Positions 19,611-30,800 of a stretch of 64,000 bases of DNA are shown one piece after another. Origin of the DNA: Deinandra increscens subsp. villosa (lineage: Eukaryota; Streptophyta; Magnoliopsida; Asterales; Asteraceae); assembly GCA_039602395.1 (NCBI GenBank), contig JBCNJP010000007.1, positions 104,768,788-104,832,787 of the forward strand, in the 5' to 3' direction. Below the pieces are notes generated by a model. It made no database searches, was not told where the DNA came from, and worked only from the letters and a program-made list of their open reading frames with translations. How positions within the stretch are numbered: the stretch's first letter is position 1; each line of letters opens with the position of its first letter. A program made the position numbers and the translations under genes.

Positions 19611-21345
19611 AGTCTTACTTGGTCGCTACTTTCTTCTATTAGAAGGGGGAAGCTTTTAAGGGGTCAGACCGGGCCTTGATCCGGTCCGTTTTTTCACTCC
19701 GTAGTGTAAATTTATACTCGTTCGGGCAAAAAAAAAAATTATATACTTAGTCCGGCCCTATCCGCCTTTAGTCCGGCCCTATCCCCATTTCGGCCCAAGC
19801 TTCGCCCCTGTTTTATTTAATTTTTGGAAATATTGTAATACTTTCTAATGAAATACTAGCGCTCTAGTTTATTTTATATGTTATAACTCTATTTCGCAAT
19901 CCACGCGTAATAGTAGAGATAACTCCTGTATATAAAACCGCTGCATTGCTACAACGCTATGTAAAGAAAATAAAAAACACATGTAACGATCAAAACGCTT
20001 AAAAAAAATTTGTTACATAATTGTGCCTAAGAAAGTTTGTGCGTACATGTTACACTACCACAAGACATAAATTATTTTACTAAACTCAAACAACTCTACC
20101 AATTATACCCAAATCATGTGTTACTGTTTTTCGTTTAAACTAAAAAGTTAAATCTTAGTGCTAATAACAAAAATAAAAATAAAAAAATTTAGTTTTCATA
20201 TGTTATATGAGTAGGTACTATTTGCATGAAGAATATTAAAACCAACTTCAATGGAACCATATGTTATATAAGAATGTGTCGTGTGTATCAAGAATATTAA
20301 AACATATTTTAATAAAACATATGTTGTACTTAGTACATGTATATAATTTTGTGGTAATCAACGTTTATATTGTATTATATTAATATGTTTTGTATTGTGA
20401 TGTTATGGGTTATACGTGACTACGTGTCACCGTTACTTGGTTGTTTTCTACACTTTACACACTAAATCTAAAGGAACAACCCTATATAAATACATTAAAG
20501 GGAATTAGACATTTAAATATGTGAGCGTAAGTTATTCACACACTCCCTTTTTACTGCTCGTTTTTTAAATTTGTTAGATTCTAGCTCCACCTCTAAACAA
20601 ATAATTATTTCAAAAAATATATTGTTAAATAACATAATAAAAACGTTTAATGGAAAATAAAATAAATATTTTAGAAAGACCCTAAAATAATACTACACAC
20701 TTTTTTCAGAATAGGAAAAAAACATCTTTAAAAAAATAAATAAAAACACCTTCTCTAAAAAAGTTAAAAGCAATAATTGACTAATTGTATAACTTTCCTT
20801 ATAGAAAGATAAAAAGCCTTCTGATTTTTTTTTTATAAATTCATTTTTAAAAGAAACTTTTAAATAATGTAAAAAGCATTTTATAGAAAATAAAAGAAAG
20901 ATGTTTGAAAAAAAAAACTAAAATAATACTTTTTGTTAAACATTTATAAAAAGAAATGAAACACATTTTTTTGAATAAGAAAAAACATTTTTTTAAATAA
21001 ATGAAAAGACATTCTCTAAAAAGTTAAAAATCATAATTATATAAGTTCTTTAATAAACATGATAAAAAAAAGTTTTAATTTTCACATTAGTTTTTTATCG
21101 AGATTTATTATTTACCTTAATTATTATAATGAATTTATAAAAATTATGAATTTTCATTGAGTAATTTGAACATATAATGATTAACAAACTTTAATTAATA
21201 AAGTTCGTGTATAATTTCAATGGATATTAAAAACAATTGTTTAAAAAGTACAAAAAGAAGATAAGAATGTTTAAATTTCTATCTGTCTATAAATATAAGA
21301 GTGGTGCTAGTAAAAAAATGTTTAAAAGGACTACAAATAGACGAA
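19611..21345. other. AT-rich intergenic DNA, no gene seen
   Basis: Long A and T runs, no ORF of note. A short stretch near 19660-19800 is richer in CCGG/GGTCC. The sequence just before 21345 (a stretch ending in TCTATAAATATAAGA) reappears near 21970-22010, so the host DNA around the following MITE is locally duplicated. Confidence 0.6.
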
Positions 21346-21355
21346 TAGTAACACC

Positions 21356-21895
21356 GGGTTGGGTTCTATAGAAAACCAATATTTTATAAAAAACCAAAAA
21401 ACCAAGGAAAAAAAATATTTTTTTTAAACTTTTTTTATATGTTTCTTTCATGATTTTAAGAATATTGGAAAAAGAAAAAACTTTAAAAACGTTTTCGAGT
21501 TTTTTTTTAAAATAAAATAAAATTCGAATTTTAGCTTGAAATTAATATTGCACTATGCAACAATAATATAAAATTGGTTTATGAATGTCAATTCTTTATT
21601 TTTTACATTATTCGCATAAACCACATTCATATTTAAGTTAAGTCTCTTGTTTTTAAGTAGTTTTAATTATAATGCATTATGCAATACTATTGGTACTATT
21701 GCATGATGCAATAATAAAAAATCACTAAACTTTTTATTTTTTAAATTTTTTTTTCCCATAAATAAAGCTAATAAAATTATAGAATTTTTGGTGAAATTAT
21801 TTTTAAAAAATATTAATATATGAAGAAGTTATAGAGAAAAAAAGGTTGGTTTTTTGGTTTTCTGGATAATTATTGGTTTTCTATAGATCTTTCCC
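21356..21895. mobile_element. Mutator-like MITE (540 bp)
   Basis: The two ends are imperfect inverted repeats of about 50 bp built on CTATAGAAAACCAATA and AAACCAAAAAACCAA. They begin GGG and end CCC. Both sides carry TAGTAACACC (21346-21355 and 21896-21905). A 9-10 bp duplication and long inverted ends fit non-autonomous MULEs. The inside is AT-rich and has no ORF. Confidence 0.82.
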
Positions 21896-22275
21896 TAGTA
21901 ACACCCTTAAATGTTGATTAACACCCTTAAATGTCCCCCTTAAATGTTTAAAAGGACTATAAATATAAGAATGTTTAAATTTCTATCTGTCTATAAATAT
22001 AAGAAAATGTTGATTAACACCCTTAAATGTCCCCTAAATGTTACATGAATTTATATTTTTTTTTAGAAAGAAGTTAGGTATTTAACCGTTAATCAACATT
22101 TTCTTTTTGAATTTGTATGCGTTAAAATATGAAGCAATAAGTGATTTATGTTGACCTTTTAGTTTTATATCGACTTTTGATGTTTGATGGAGTAAACTCA
22201 TGCTCGTGTCTTGTTTGAATCTATCAATTTCTATAATGCTTGGTTACCTAATATTTATAACGAGATGTTTACCCA

Positions 22276-22295
22276 CCCCGCGTGTTGCTGCGGGG
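22276..22295. repeat. GC hairpin in AT-rich DNA
   Basis: CCCCGC, an 8-base loop, then GCGGGG. It stands at the edge of the diverged tandem array that follows. Read on the minus strand it resembles a Helitron 3' hairpin, but no convincing CTRR terminus was found. Confidence 0.5.
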
Positions 22296-22304
22296 TTGAA
22301 TTTA

Positions 22305-22910
22305 TATATTGAACGAACGTAAAAAAGTTAAGTGGTATAAAACGTAAAAGTTTAAAAGTCTCGTGGTGAATGTATAAAACTAAGAAGTATATTAAAAGCG
22401 AAAGTAGAAAAAAAATTAAAAGTTTCGTGCCCAAAGTAGAAGACAAAAAAACTTTAAAATAAAAAAAAAACTTTTAAAGTTAAAGGGTTAAAAAATTAAT
22501 AAGTATAAAACGTAAAAGTCTAAAAGTCTTGTGGTGAAAGTATAAAAATATAAAAATATACTAAGTTAAATGGTATAAAACATAAAAGTCTTGTGGTGAA
22601 AAAAAGTATATTAAAAACGAAAGTATAAAAGTTAAAAGTTTCGTGGCCAAAGTAGAAGACAACAAAACTTAAAACAAAAAAAAAATTTAAAGTTAAAGGG
22701 TAAAAAAGTTAAGGGGTATAAAACGTAAAAGTCTAACAGTCTTGTAGTGAAAGTATAAAACTATAAAAATATACAAAAAACGAAAGTAGAAAAGTTAAAA
22801 GTTTCGTGTCCAAAATAGAAGACATCAAAACTTAAAATTTTAAAAAAAATTAAAAGTTAAATGGTACAAAACGTAAGAGTATGAAACAATGTGGCCAAAC
22901 TATGAAAACT
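22305..22910 (+). repeat. Diverged AT-rich tandem array (about 110-160 bp units)
   Basis: At least four degenerate units alternate two blocks: GGTATAAAACGTAAAAGTC plus TCTTGTGGTGAAAGTATAAA, and AAAAGTTTCGTGNCCAAAG plus TAGAAGACA. Unit lengths vary because blocks are lost or stretched. No coding potential. Confidence 0.7.
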
Positions 22911-23062
22911 AAAAGTTTACTATTTCATTAAAAAGAAAAAAAACAAATCGTAAAAGTTTAGGGGTAGAAAAAGTCAAAGCACAAAAGTCACGTGACCAAA
23001 GTTTAAAAAACTAAAAAACTACTATTTGTCTATGAAATTTTATTATATAATATAATAATTAG

Positions 23063-23290
23063 CGTGTGGTCGTTTGGCCGAATGGTATCTGCGATGAGGG
23101 AACAATTCAGAATAGAAGGCCACAAGTTTGATTTCTGAGTCTAATGAGTTTTTCATCTATCGCTCGCGAACGTGGTTTTCTCTGAGATGGGCTCAAATGG
23201 ATTTTGCTTCGGTCACCCCGAATAGTAGATGGTACCCCCTCTTGCACTCCTGGGTGTGAGTTTACCCCGGATGATCGAATACTATTAAGT
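23063..23290 (+). mobile_element. SINE-like sequence with tRNA-like head
   Basis: TTGGCCGAATGG (23074-23085) resembles box A of Ser/Leu-type tRNAs, and AAGTTTGATTTC (23124-23135) resembles box B at a normal distance. A non-tRNA body of about 150 bp follows. Clear target-site duplications were not found, so the borders are approximate. AAGTAAAACCGTATCTA occurs at about 23287 and again at about 23370 and could mark a small insertion between them. Confidence 0.55.
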
Positions 23291-23389
23291 AAAACCGTAT
23301 CTAGTGTAGTTTTAATTGTGTTGGAGAAATTAGTTCTTTAATAGTATAATCTAATGTCCTTTTATAAGTAAAACCGTATCTATAGAACA

Positions 23390-26050
23390 TCTATTGTTCT
23401 ATGGTTAAAAATACTTTTGCATTTAGAATAGGCAAAAGAGATATTATAAGATCAAACAAAAGAAATATAACAAATACAAATCTAGAACGACTTTGGTTTT
23501 ACCGCTATGAAATTGACTTTGATGAATTTATATTTTTTTAAAGAAAAACTTGATTTCAAGAGAATCTGTGGTGTATATCACAACATTCTTGTGTATAATC
23601 GATTGTTTTAAATATTCATTTAATATAAAAAATAATCAATAATAAATGTAGATAGAGCGCATAGTGAGTGGCGTAACGGAAGGGATAAATTGATTGACGA
23701 AGGGGGAGCGGAGCCTTGCGACGTGGGAGTCGAGATGGTGTAGTGGGCCGCATCTTCTTATTAATATTATTTATACGTTTTCTTCAGCAAATCCAACGTG
23801 GAATTTTTTTAAAATGCAAGTATAAATAAACCCAACTAGGTTTCTAGCCATATCTCTCGTTTAAAGGTTGAAATTTTAAGCGTTTTACTTATAGAAATGT
23901 TGAGAGTAAGAGATTCTTAAGTACAACATTTATATTACAAAATCAAATTTTTTTCTTTATTCGAAACACTTGTAAAACATAAAGTTTATTAACCAGGTTA
24001 GGAAAAAACTTTTACTTATATACATAAATAAAATATAAATGAAAATCAAGAGTAAAGAGTAAAAAATGTCTACGGGGGTCGAATATAGGTCTCTACCCGA
24101 TTCGAACCCTTATATTGTACCAAACTACTCCGCCAAGGAATGAATTTGCTCGGCATCGGCCATCGGCAATCATTCGGCAACCCATTCCCTCCTCTTCGGC
24201 ATTGCTCGGTATCGGCATAATTCATGTGTTTTCGGAATGTTTTTGCCGAACATCGGCGAGAAGATTGTGTGTGTTTGGGTGGTCCCCACATCACAAAATA
24301 ATCAAATTTATACCTACAAACTTTCTACAACCATACCCTCTATTTCTACAAACTTCTTCTCTCTCCTCCCATTGGTTGAAAAGTTTGATTCAATTTTTTT
24401 TAAACAACCATACCCCCTACTCTTATGCTTACAGTTATCATATATTAAAAGATTATAATATATTAATAGAATTAATCACAAACTATGCAACCCCAAAGAA
24501 TTGCCATTGAGCCAGTTCTACAAACGTAAAGAATTATGTGAAACACAATATATTTAATATAAAAAGGTCAACCGATTTACCAGACAAACAAGGGTATTCC
24601 TTTGTTGACTATGTAAGTAAAATATAGGTGATGTGGATGAAACCGAAATTTTAAGTATAAAATTGTAAATAATGAAAATAGGGTTATATGATTTTTTATC
24701 TATAAAACTAAAAGTTAACATGTTTGGATGATGGCTGACTTGAATCGTCTACCAACCTGTGAAAATCTGGCAAAGTGAAACATGGTGCGTGTCGTTTTTT
24801 TTTTTTTACGACTCCTAATCTAACTCCTGAAATCCATCTATCATGCCTTCTGCAAGTTTTGACAAGAATCACACATGATACCAACGGGGACATGTCCCAA
24901 TAGCTCGATGACCCAGTTTCGATCCTTTTTGTTTGCGTTTTAATTCTTTTAGTTTTTTTTTTTTTTTTTTTTAAATTTCAAAACACGCTCCAGCCTTCAA
25001 CAGTCTAACCCTAATACAGACCTTCGCACAATCCCTCCAATGTCCAAACCCCTTCAATTTCATTCAAAGAGACCTCCTTTTCAATAATCAACAAAACTAT
25101 AGAATTTGATTTCAATTTGATTTCATTCAAGAGATTCCTCGACTGAAAAAGTCGATTGATGAGATTCTTCAATGTTCAACCTGAGGTAATTGTGCTCTGA
25201 ACATTTTAGGCAATTGCTTTTCTTGATTTTGAAGGTGAAGGCTTCTAAATCTTCAACAAACTCGGATTCTTACTCTTGAAGTCTTCTACCAAAATTTTAA
25301 GGTTAGTAAATTCTTGTACATTTATTGATTATTAACATTGTAAAAGCTGAAATTGATACTTAAATAGCTGATATAGTTTGATTGGTGAAATTGATACAGT
25401 TCCCAAAGTCCCAAACTATCCTTAAAGGTTTAAGATATATGTTGTTTCAAGTTCAAGTGTAAGGATTAAGGAACTAGCCTGATATATATAGGCTAGATTG
25501 CTAGATTGATATGTTTTATACTTTATAAAACATTTCTCTCATGTCTTAGTTCTCACTTTAAACAAATGTTGCCCACATAATATGAATAAGTTTTGAAGAA
25601 AACATGAATTAATGAGACCAGAACTTAGAACTAATAAACAAACTGAAATAAGAACATAATAAAACTGTGTTCTTTTGTCATTAGTTTTGTTTCAGTTGGA
25701 GTAATTGATTTTGTTTTAAGCGTGAATTCATCTCCTTCTACTCTTTAAGTCATGATATTAAACTAAAAGAATTAGCATTTAAGTTATAAAGTTGTTATTA
25801 AGAGGACACAAATTTTTGGTGGTGTTCAGTGTTTGATATCTTGATCCAATAATTTTGATATTTTGAAAGGAACTTTAGTCATAAAAACTCGACCCTGAAA
25901 AAAAAAGGGAGTCTTACCAGACGCTTCGTTTGTAGGGATCACTGATCGCTCCACCGATTTGTTCAAGGTTCGGAGTGTGATTTAGGGTTCTTTTTGCTTC
26001 AAATAGTCAGAACTCCAACGTCCTTTGATTGCTGCCGGTTCATCCTTCAA
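23390..26050. other. Intergenic DNA with possible distant 5' leader exons
   Basis: Mostly AT-rich. Near 24120-24260 there is a CGGCATCGGC-rich patch of repeat type. Around 25000-25200 and 25900-26055 the plus strand looks like plant 5' leader sequence (CT-rich, AACCCTAAT), with donor-like sites at CCTGAG|GTAATT (about 25186) and TTCTG|GTGAGT (26055/26056). These could be alternative first exons of the INTS7 gene; the sequence alone does not prove it. Confidence 0.35.
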
Positions 26051-26158
26051 TTCTGGTGAGTTAAGAGAACATCATTATTATGTAATTAGGGCTTTTTTTT
26101 TGCTTCAATTAGCAAACTAAATAGCATTACTGCCGCCTCTGATTTGTGGGTTTCCGCC

Positions 26159-26236
26159 ATGAAAGTTATTGACATAGGCGGTGGGCTTGGGGTTGATTAC
26201 GATGGTTCCAAATCCACAAATTCCGACGGTAATTAA
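26159..26236 (+). pseudogene. Arginine decarboxylase-like fragment
   Basis: A 25-codon reading frame, MKVIDIGGGLGVDYDGSKS followed by a few residues and a stop. It matches the glycine-rich PLP-enzyme segment that is highly conserved in plant arginine decarboxylase. The match ends abruptly on both sides: upstream only a faint similarity is visible, and downstream the frame runs into a stop. Plant arginine decarboxylase is about 700 residues, so this is a relic or captured piece and not a gene. If the leader exon near 26055 is real, it would sit in an INTS7 5' intron. Confidence 0.6.
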
Positions 26237-26239
26237 CAA

Positions 26240-27889
26240 CTTATGTTTATGTGTGATTTTAGTGTGATTAACATCTTCTCTTTAATTGGGATTTACTTAA
26301 ACCCCAAAAGACATAAGAATAAACAATTTATAGAGTTGCTTATTCAAGGGTGTTCTAATTTCACATACCAATAGATCAACATGTAACTTTTAGTAACTTT
26401 GTTAGATATGTTTTTTTTGGCTGATGAAACTGCTAACCGTCAACGGTTGAACCACCAACTAAAAGGTTGTGATGGTTGGTTCTCCTGTATATAATAGATG
26501 ATCTTTGGTCTGGTTTAATACATCTGAGACTATCATACCTGTTTTTGTAACTTACAGAATTTTGGAGTTTTACTGAAATTACTTTAAAGTGAAACAAAAT
26601 ATAATTCTATTTAGTTTGTTAATAGAAATATTCAGTTCTGGTACTCTTTTTTTGCTTCATACTTATGACAGGTCTCTCTTTAAATGGTAGTAGTTATTCA
26701 TAAAAACTGATATGATGATAATAAAAAGTAGAACTTCCTCTAACATACTTCAACTTTCATTGGGTGTAAACCATAATTTGCGTCTATGTTATGGCCAAAT
26801 TAGCAATCTACTCACTTTGCTCGAATCTGTAATTTATTTGCGTATATTGTTTTTTTTTTTCTTCTAATAATCTGAAATAAATATATGTTGCGAAGGAGGG
26901 TGGTGAGAAATGGAAGTCTATGATAGGTTATGGACATATAAGGGCTCATTCATTCATTAGAAATTTTGAAAGAATGCGAGATAGAGGTGGAGAATTTTGG
27001 AACAACATTAGACATAAAGGTGGAAAGCAGTATCGCACACACTAATTGAAAAAAGATAGCAGCTTTAACATCATAAAATATGTAGAATTTGACATTTTAT
27101 GTATTCCAGTGACACAGATGGGCTTACTTGTCCTACTTTGAGATGTAGTCCTCAACTAATCATGTTAGCTATGTTGCTAACTCATGATTGTTCAAAGCAT
27201 TCCCTATGTCCTATTTTCAAATGTAGGATTTCTATTCAAATTTACATATTTGCCTATTAAACCATTAAAAAATATTTGTGAGGTAGATCTTGGATTCTTG
27301 GTCCACAAGTTTATCAGTTATTTTAGATCAAGGCGTAATTTTAGGCATCTAACTTTTAGTCAAATATGCATATTAAACTTCGTTGTTCGGTAATCTACAT
27401 AGCATAAGTTTATTTAAGTCATTGTGCTGGAGTTGTGTCCTCCCCGTAGAGACTACCTTTTATTCAAAAACATTCAATATGACCCGTTTTAACCCGAACC
27501 AAAATTATCTTATTTTTAAATTGGGGTCTTGACCTGAGCCCATCCGGCCCGAACCCGTTTTGACCCGCCACCCTGTTCGACCCGACCCGGCCGTTTTGTC
27601 TGGTCTACGACTATTAGGTATGACGTTAAACAATGTTAAAGACTAGAAATGATGAGCCTGATGGCATCTATAGTGTGTTATCCATTCCTTTTGTTTCTTG
27701 AGGCCATTTATCATTGCGAGGGCTGGGGAAATAAAAGACAAGGAACTCATCATAGTCTTTGTGTGTGTGTGTGTGTATTTTAAGTGTTAGTTTAGTCGAC
27801 AGATAAAAAATCAGGGTTTAATAACTGTTTATTGCTTATATACTGCGTGATTCAGTTTCGCCACTAACAGAGATATAGCAGTTTCAGAT
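26240..27889. other. Upstream region of INTS7
   Basis: No protein-coding gene seen. It contains a degenerate ACCCG-rich repeat at about 27480-27600 (recurring GACCCG and AACCCG) and a (GT)n microsatellite near 27760-27775. A splice-acceptor-like TATAGCAG ends at 27881, eight bases before the INTS7 start, which would fit a spliced 5' leader. Confidence 0.45.
27480..27600. repeat. Degenerate (A/G)ACCCG repeat
   Basis: Repeated CCCGAACC and GACCCG words. Similar words occur at 33360-34000, 47030-47687 and 63416-64000, where they are inside hAT-like elements, so this is probably an eroded copy of such an element. Confidence 0.5.
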
Positions 27890-30800
27890 ATGGAAAGAAC
27901 TCCGGCAGCTTGTGCCATGGATTGGAGCATTCAGCTTGACAAAGCTCTACGCTCTAACAACCCTGGTTAGCCCCTCTTTAATTTCTTTTTCATCATTTTT
28001 AATAATTTTCAGTTTGTACTTTGTTTGAAATTGATAAGGAATTTCTTGCCAATCCAACACTTGATGATAGTTATTTGGTGTAACTTCGATGTGAAAGAAT
28101 GACGTATGTTCAGGAGTGTGATGAGAATGAAGTGTCCTCACTAATTGGATACTTTTGCTATGTTTTTTTTCAACACTTTAACGAGATTGTTGTTGGTGTC
28201 TTGGTGACACTAATCATGTGGAGAAAATTAGGAAGTAAATCTGAGACATCCATAATTGCATAAACATGCTTTCTTCTTATATTTTGCCTGGAAAGATGGC
28301 TCATTTCCCAGAAAATATATATTTTTCTCTCTATCAAGCACCATTTTTTCCATCATAAACGGATGACCTTTTAACCACATGAAGGCCACCTGCCAGCATT
28401 CACTTAAGTTTAACCCTTCAAATCCCATAAAGTCTCATTGGTTAGCACGATATTGGTGGTGTAAGTTTTCCATTTATGGAATTATGGGTTCTCATGGATA
28501 TAAATAATTGAAATGGATATGTTTTTGGCTCCATGTCCAATATAGTCATCGAATCAGCATTTCAAACCAAGAATAATACACCAAGGATATGCTGAGGAAT
28601 TTGTTCAGAGTTAGTAGTCTGAATTAAGTATTAATATCATCAAATCATTTGTTTATAGGGAAACGTACAGAAGCCATTCAAGAAATTGGGGCCAGGCTGG
28701 AGTGGTGGAGCAAGGAACCTGATCTTTCTATGGCTGAATATGACATGTTTGGCTTAGTCCCTGGTGAGGATAAGCTATTTGCAAATGCCATTCTTCTCCG
28801 GCTTGCGGACACATTTGTGTCAGGTGACAAACACACAAAACTATGTGTTGTAAAGATTTTCTTGTCTGAGTTGAAGCAGAGAAAAAGTAAAACGTCCAGT
28901 AAGAAAAACAAAGATTTTTTCTCCAAGTATAAGGTACCAAATCACTTGGAACTTTTGAGGAGAATAAGGATGTGTTTTAACTCGGGTGACGAGGAAGTTA
29001 GAGCAATGTCACTGGTACTTTTTGGTTGCTGGTCTAATTTTGCTAAAGATAATGCCGGGATTCGATATCTTATCTTGTCTTGTCTTGTATCGTGCCATGT
29101 TCTAGAGGTAAAAATTAAGACCATTGTTTACTTTATAACGTAAACTAAAAAGTTGGATGCATCATTACTCGTTACATAAATCTTTTGTAGGTCAAGGCCT
29201 CATTATTTGCTGCTGGGTGCTTTTGTGAGTATTCAGATGACTTTTCTTGTGTATTACTGGAGATGTTAGTAAAAGTGGTTTCATCATCTGATATGCCAAT
29301 TGCTGGTAGGCTAGCAGGAGTTCGTTCTTTTGCAAAACTAGGAAGATCTTCAGCACTATCTAGTAGGGCTTATGAGGTTTCTAATATTTTTTTCTTTAAT
29401 TTGTTTCTTTTAAGATTAGCATGATATACGTAAACATTTTTTCTGATATGATTGTAAGCTATATGATGTTTTTAATATGCAGGAGGGGTTAAAGCTGATT
29501 TTAGGTTCAGTGGAAGGTGATATCGTGACAACTATGCTGATTTCACTCTCAATAATTGCTTCCAGGTCCGCACCCTTGATTTCTAGGCAGGTATTTACAC
29601 TCTTCCTCATATGATTTTACATGTCTTTTCATCCCTATAAAAGTTCTGGCCAAGTCACAGGAATTTGATGTGTAAAACTGAAATATCAAATATATGAAGT
29701 ATATTTTAAATTTACTCGATAAAGTTAATGAATATGTCACTTCCTGGTTCAGGTGGATCTGCTTCTAACATTTTTAAGCCAAGATAAGTCAGTGTCACTA
29801 AGAGCAACTTCGTTAAGATGTCTAAATATTGTTTTATCTAGAAGTCGCTTTCGTGTTTTTCCTCCTGCAAAGCTGATGAGTGCAATGTTCAACATGCTGA
29901 ATGGAGAACTCCCACCAGTGATGCAGCATGATGCTATTCATATTTTGTATGAGGTTAGTTGGTGCTTGAGCCTTTGAATATGTCACAAATATTTGTTAGA
30001 GGTGTCAATTTGACTCATTACTTATGAATGGATTGATTTAGGTTATGTTTATTAGCTTAGAAGGAAAGGGTGAAACAGGTCAAATGAATCAAACAACTAA
30101 AATCTGGCTAAAGTGTATTTTTTTCAATGTATAAAATTTCATTAGAAGTTAAATTGAAGAAATCATATTATTATTGGAACAACTTAACTTTTATAAAAAA
30201 AGTATGTTTTGGGTCAACCCTATCCGACCTGTTTCAGTGTGTATAAAAGTTTATGCGTTTCAGCCCGTTACCCAACCTGCTAAATTTTCACCTCTATACA
30301 TCATCATCATTATTATTATTATTTATCATCAATATATAATAGAAATAATTAGACACTATGGTATTTGTCTCTTATGTGCAGATCTTGATGTCCAGGATGT
30401 TAAGCTTCAATTGTTTGGAAATATATGAATATTTCACCAAGATATTAACAATTGCCGAGATTTTACTGCAATCTCCAGTTATATCAAACCGACTCTTTGC
30501 CATTCATATCCTAGCAGATATATGTGTGAAGTTCACCACACAAATAGTCATGGAATATGATGAAAATGATAAAAGTCTGGCATCCCAAACGATTTCATTT
30601 CTCATGAATCGTGTCACTTTGCTGACAAACTTGGTTTTAAATTTTAATCAGCCCAATATTGAATTAGAGCAAGAGATTTGGAGCTTATATAAAACCGTCA
30701 ATCTTTTGCTACACGAATTCCCCAGTCTTGGTGAATTTGCTTTAAATAAGCTCCATCTTTTTATCCGATGCCTACTTAATAAGGATCATGGAGCAATCGG

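Noticed and set aside
22276..22295. GC hairpin as a Helitron 3' end
   Set aside because: No CTRR and AT insertion context at a suitable distance on either strand.
22305..22910. CRISPR-like spaced repeats
   Set aside because: Repeats are degenerate, AT-rich and irregularly spaced, in a plant nuclear genome.
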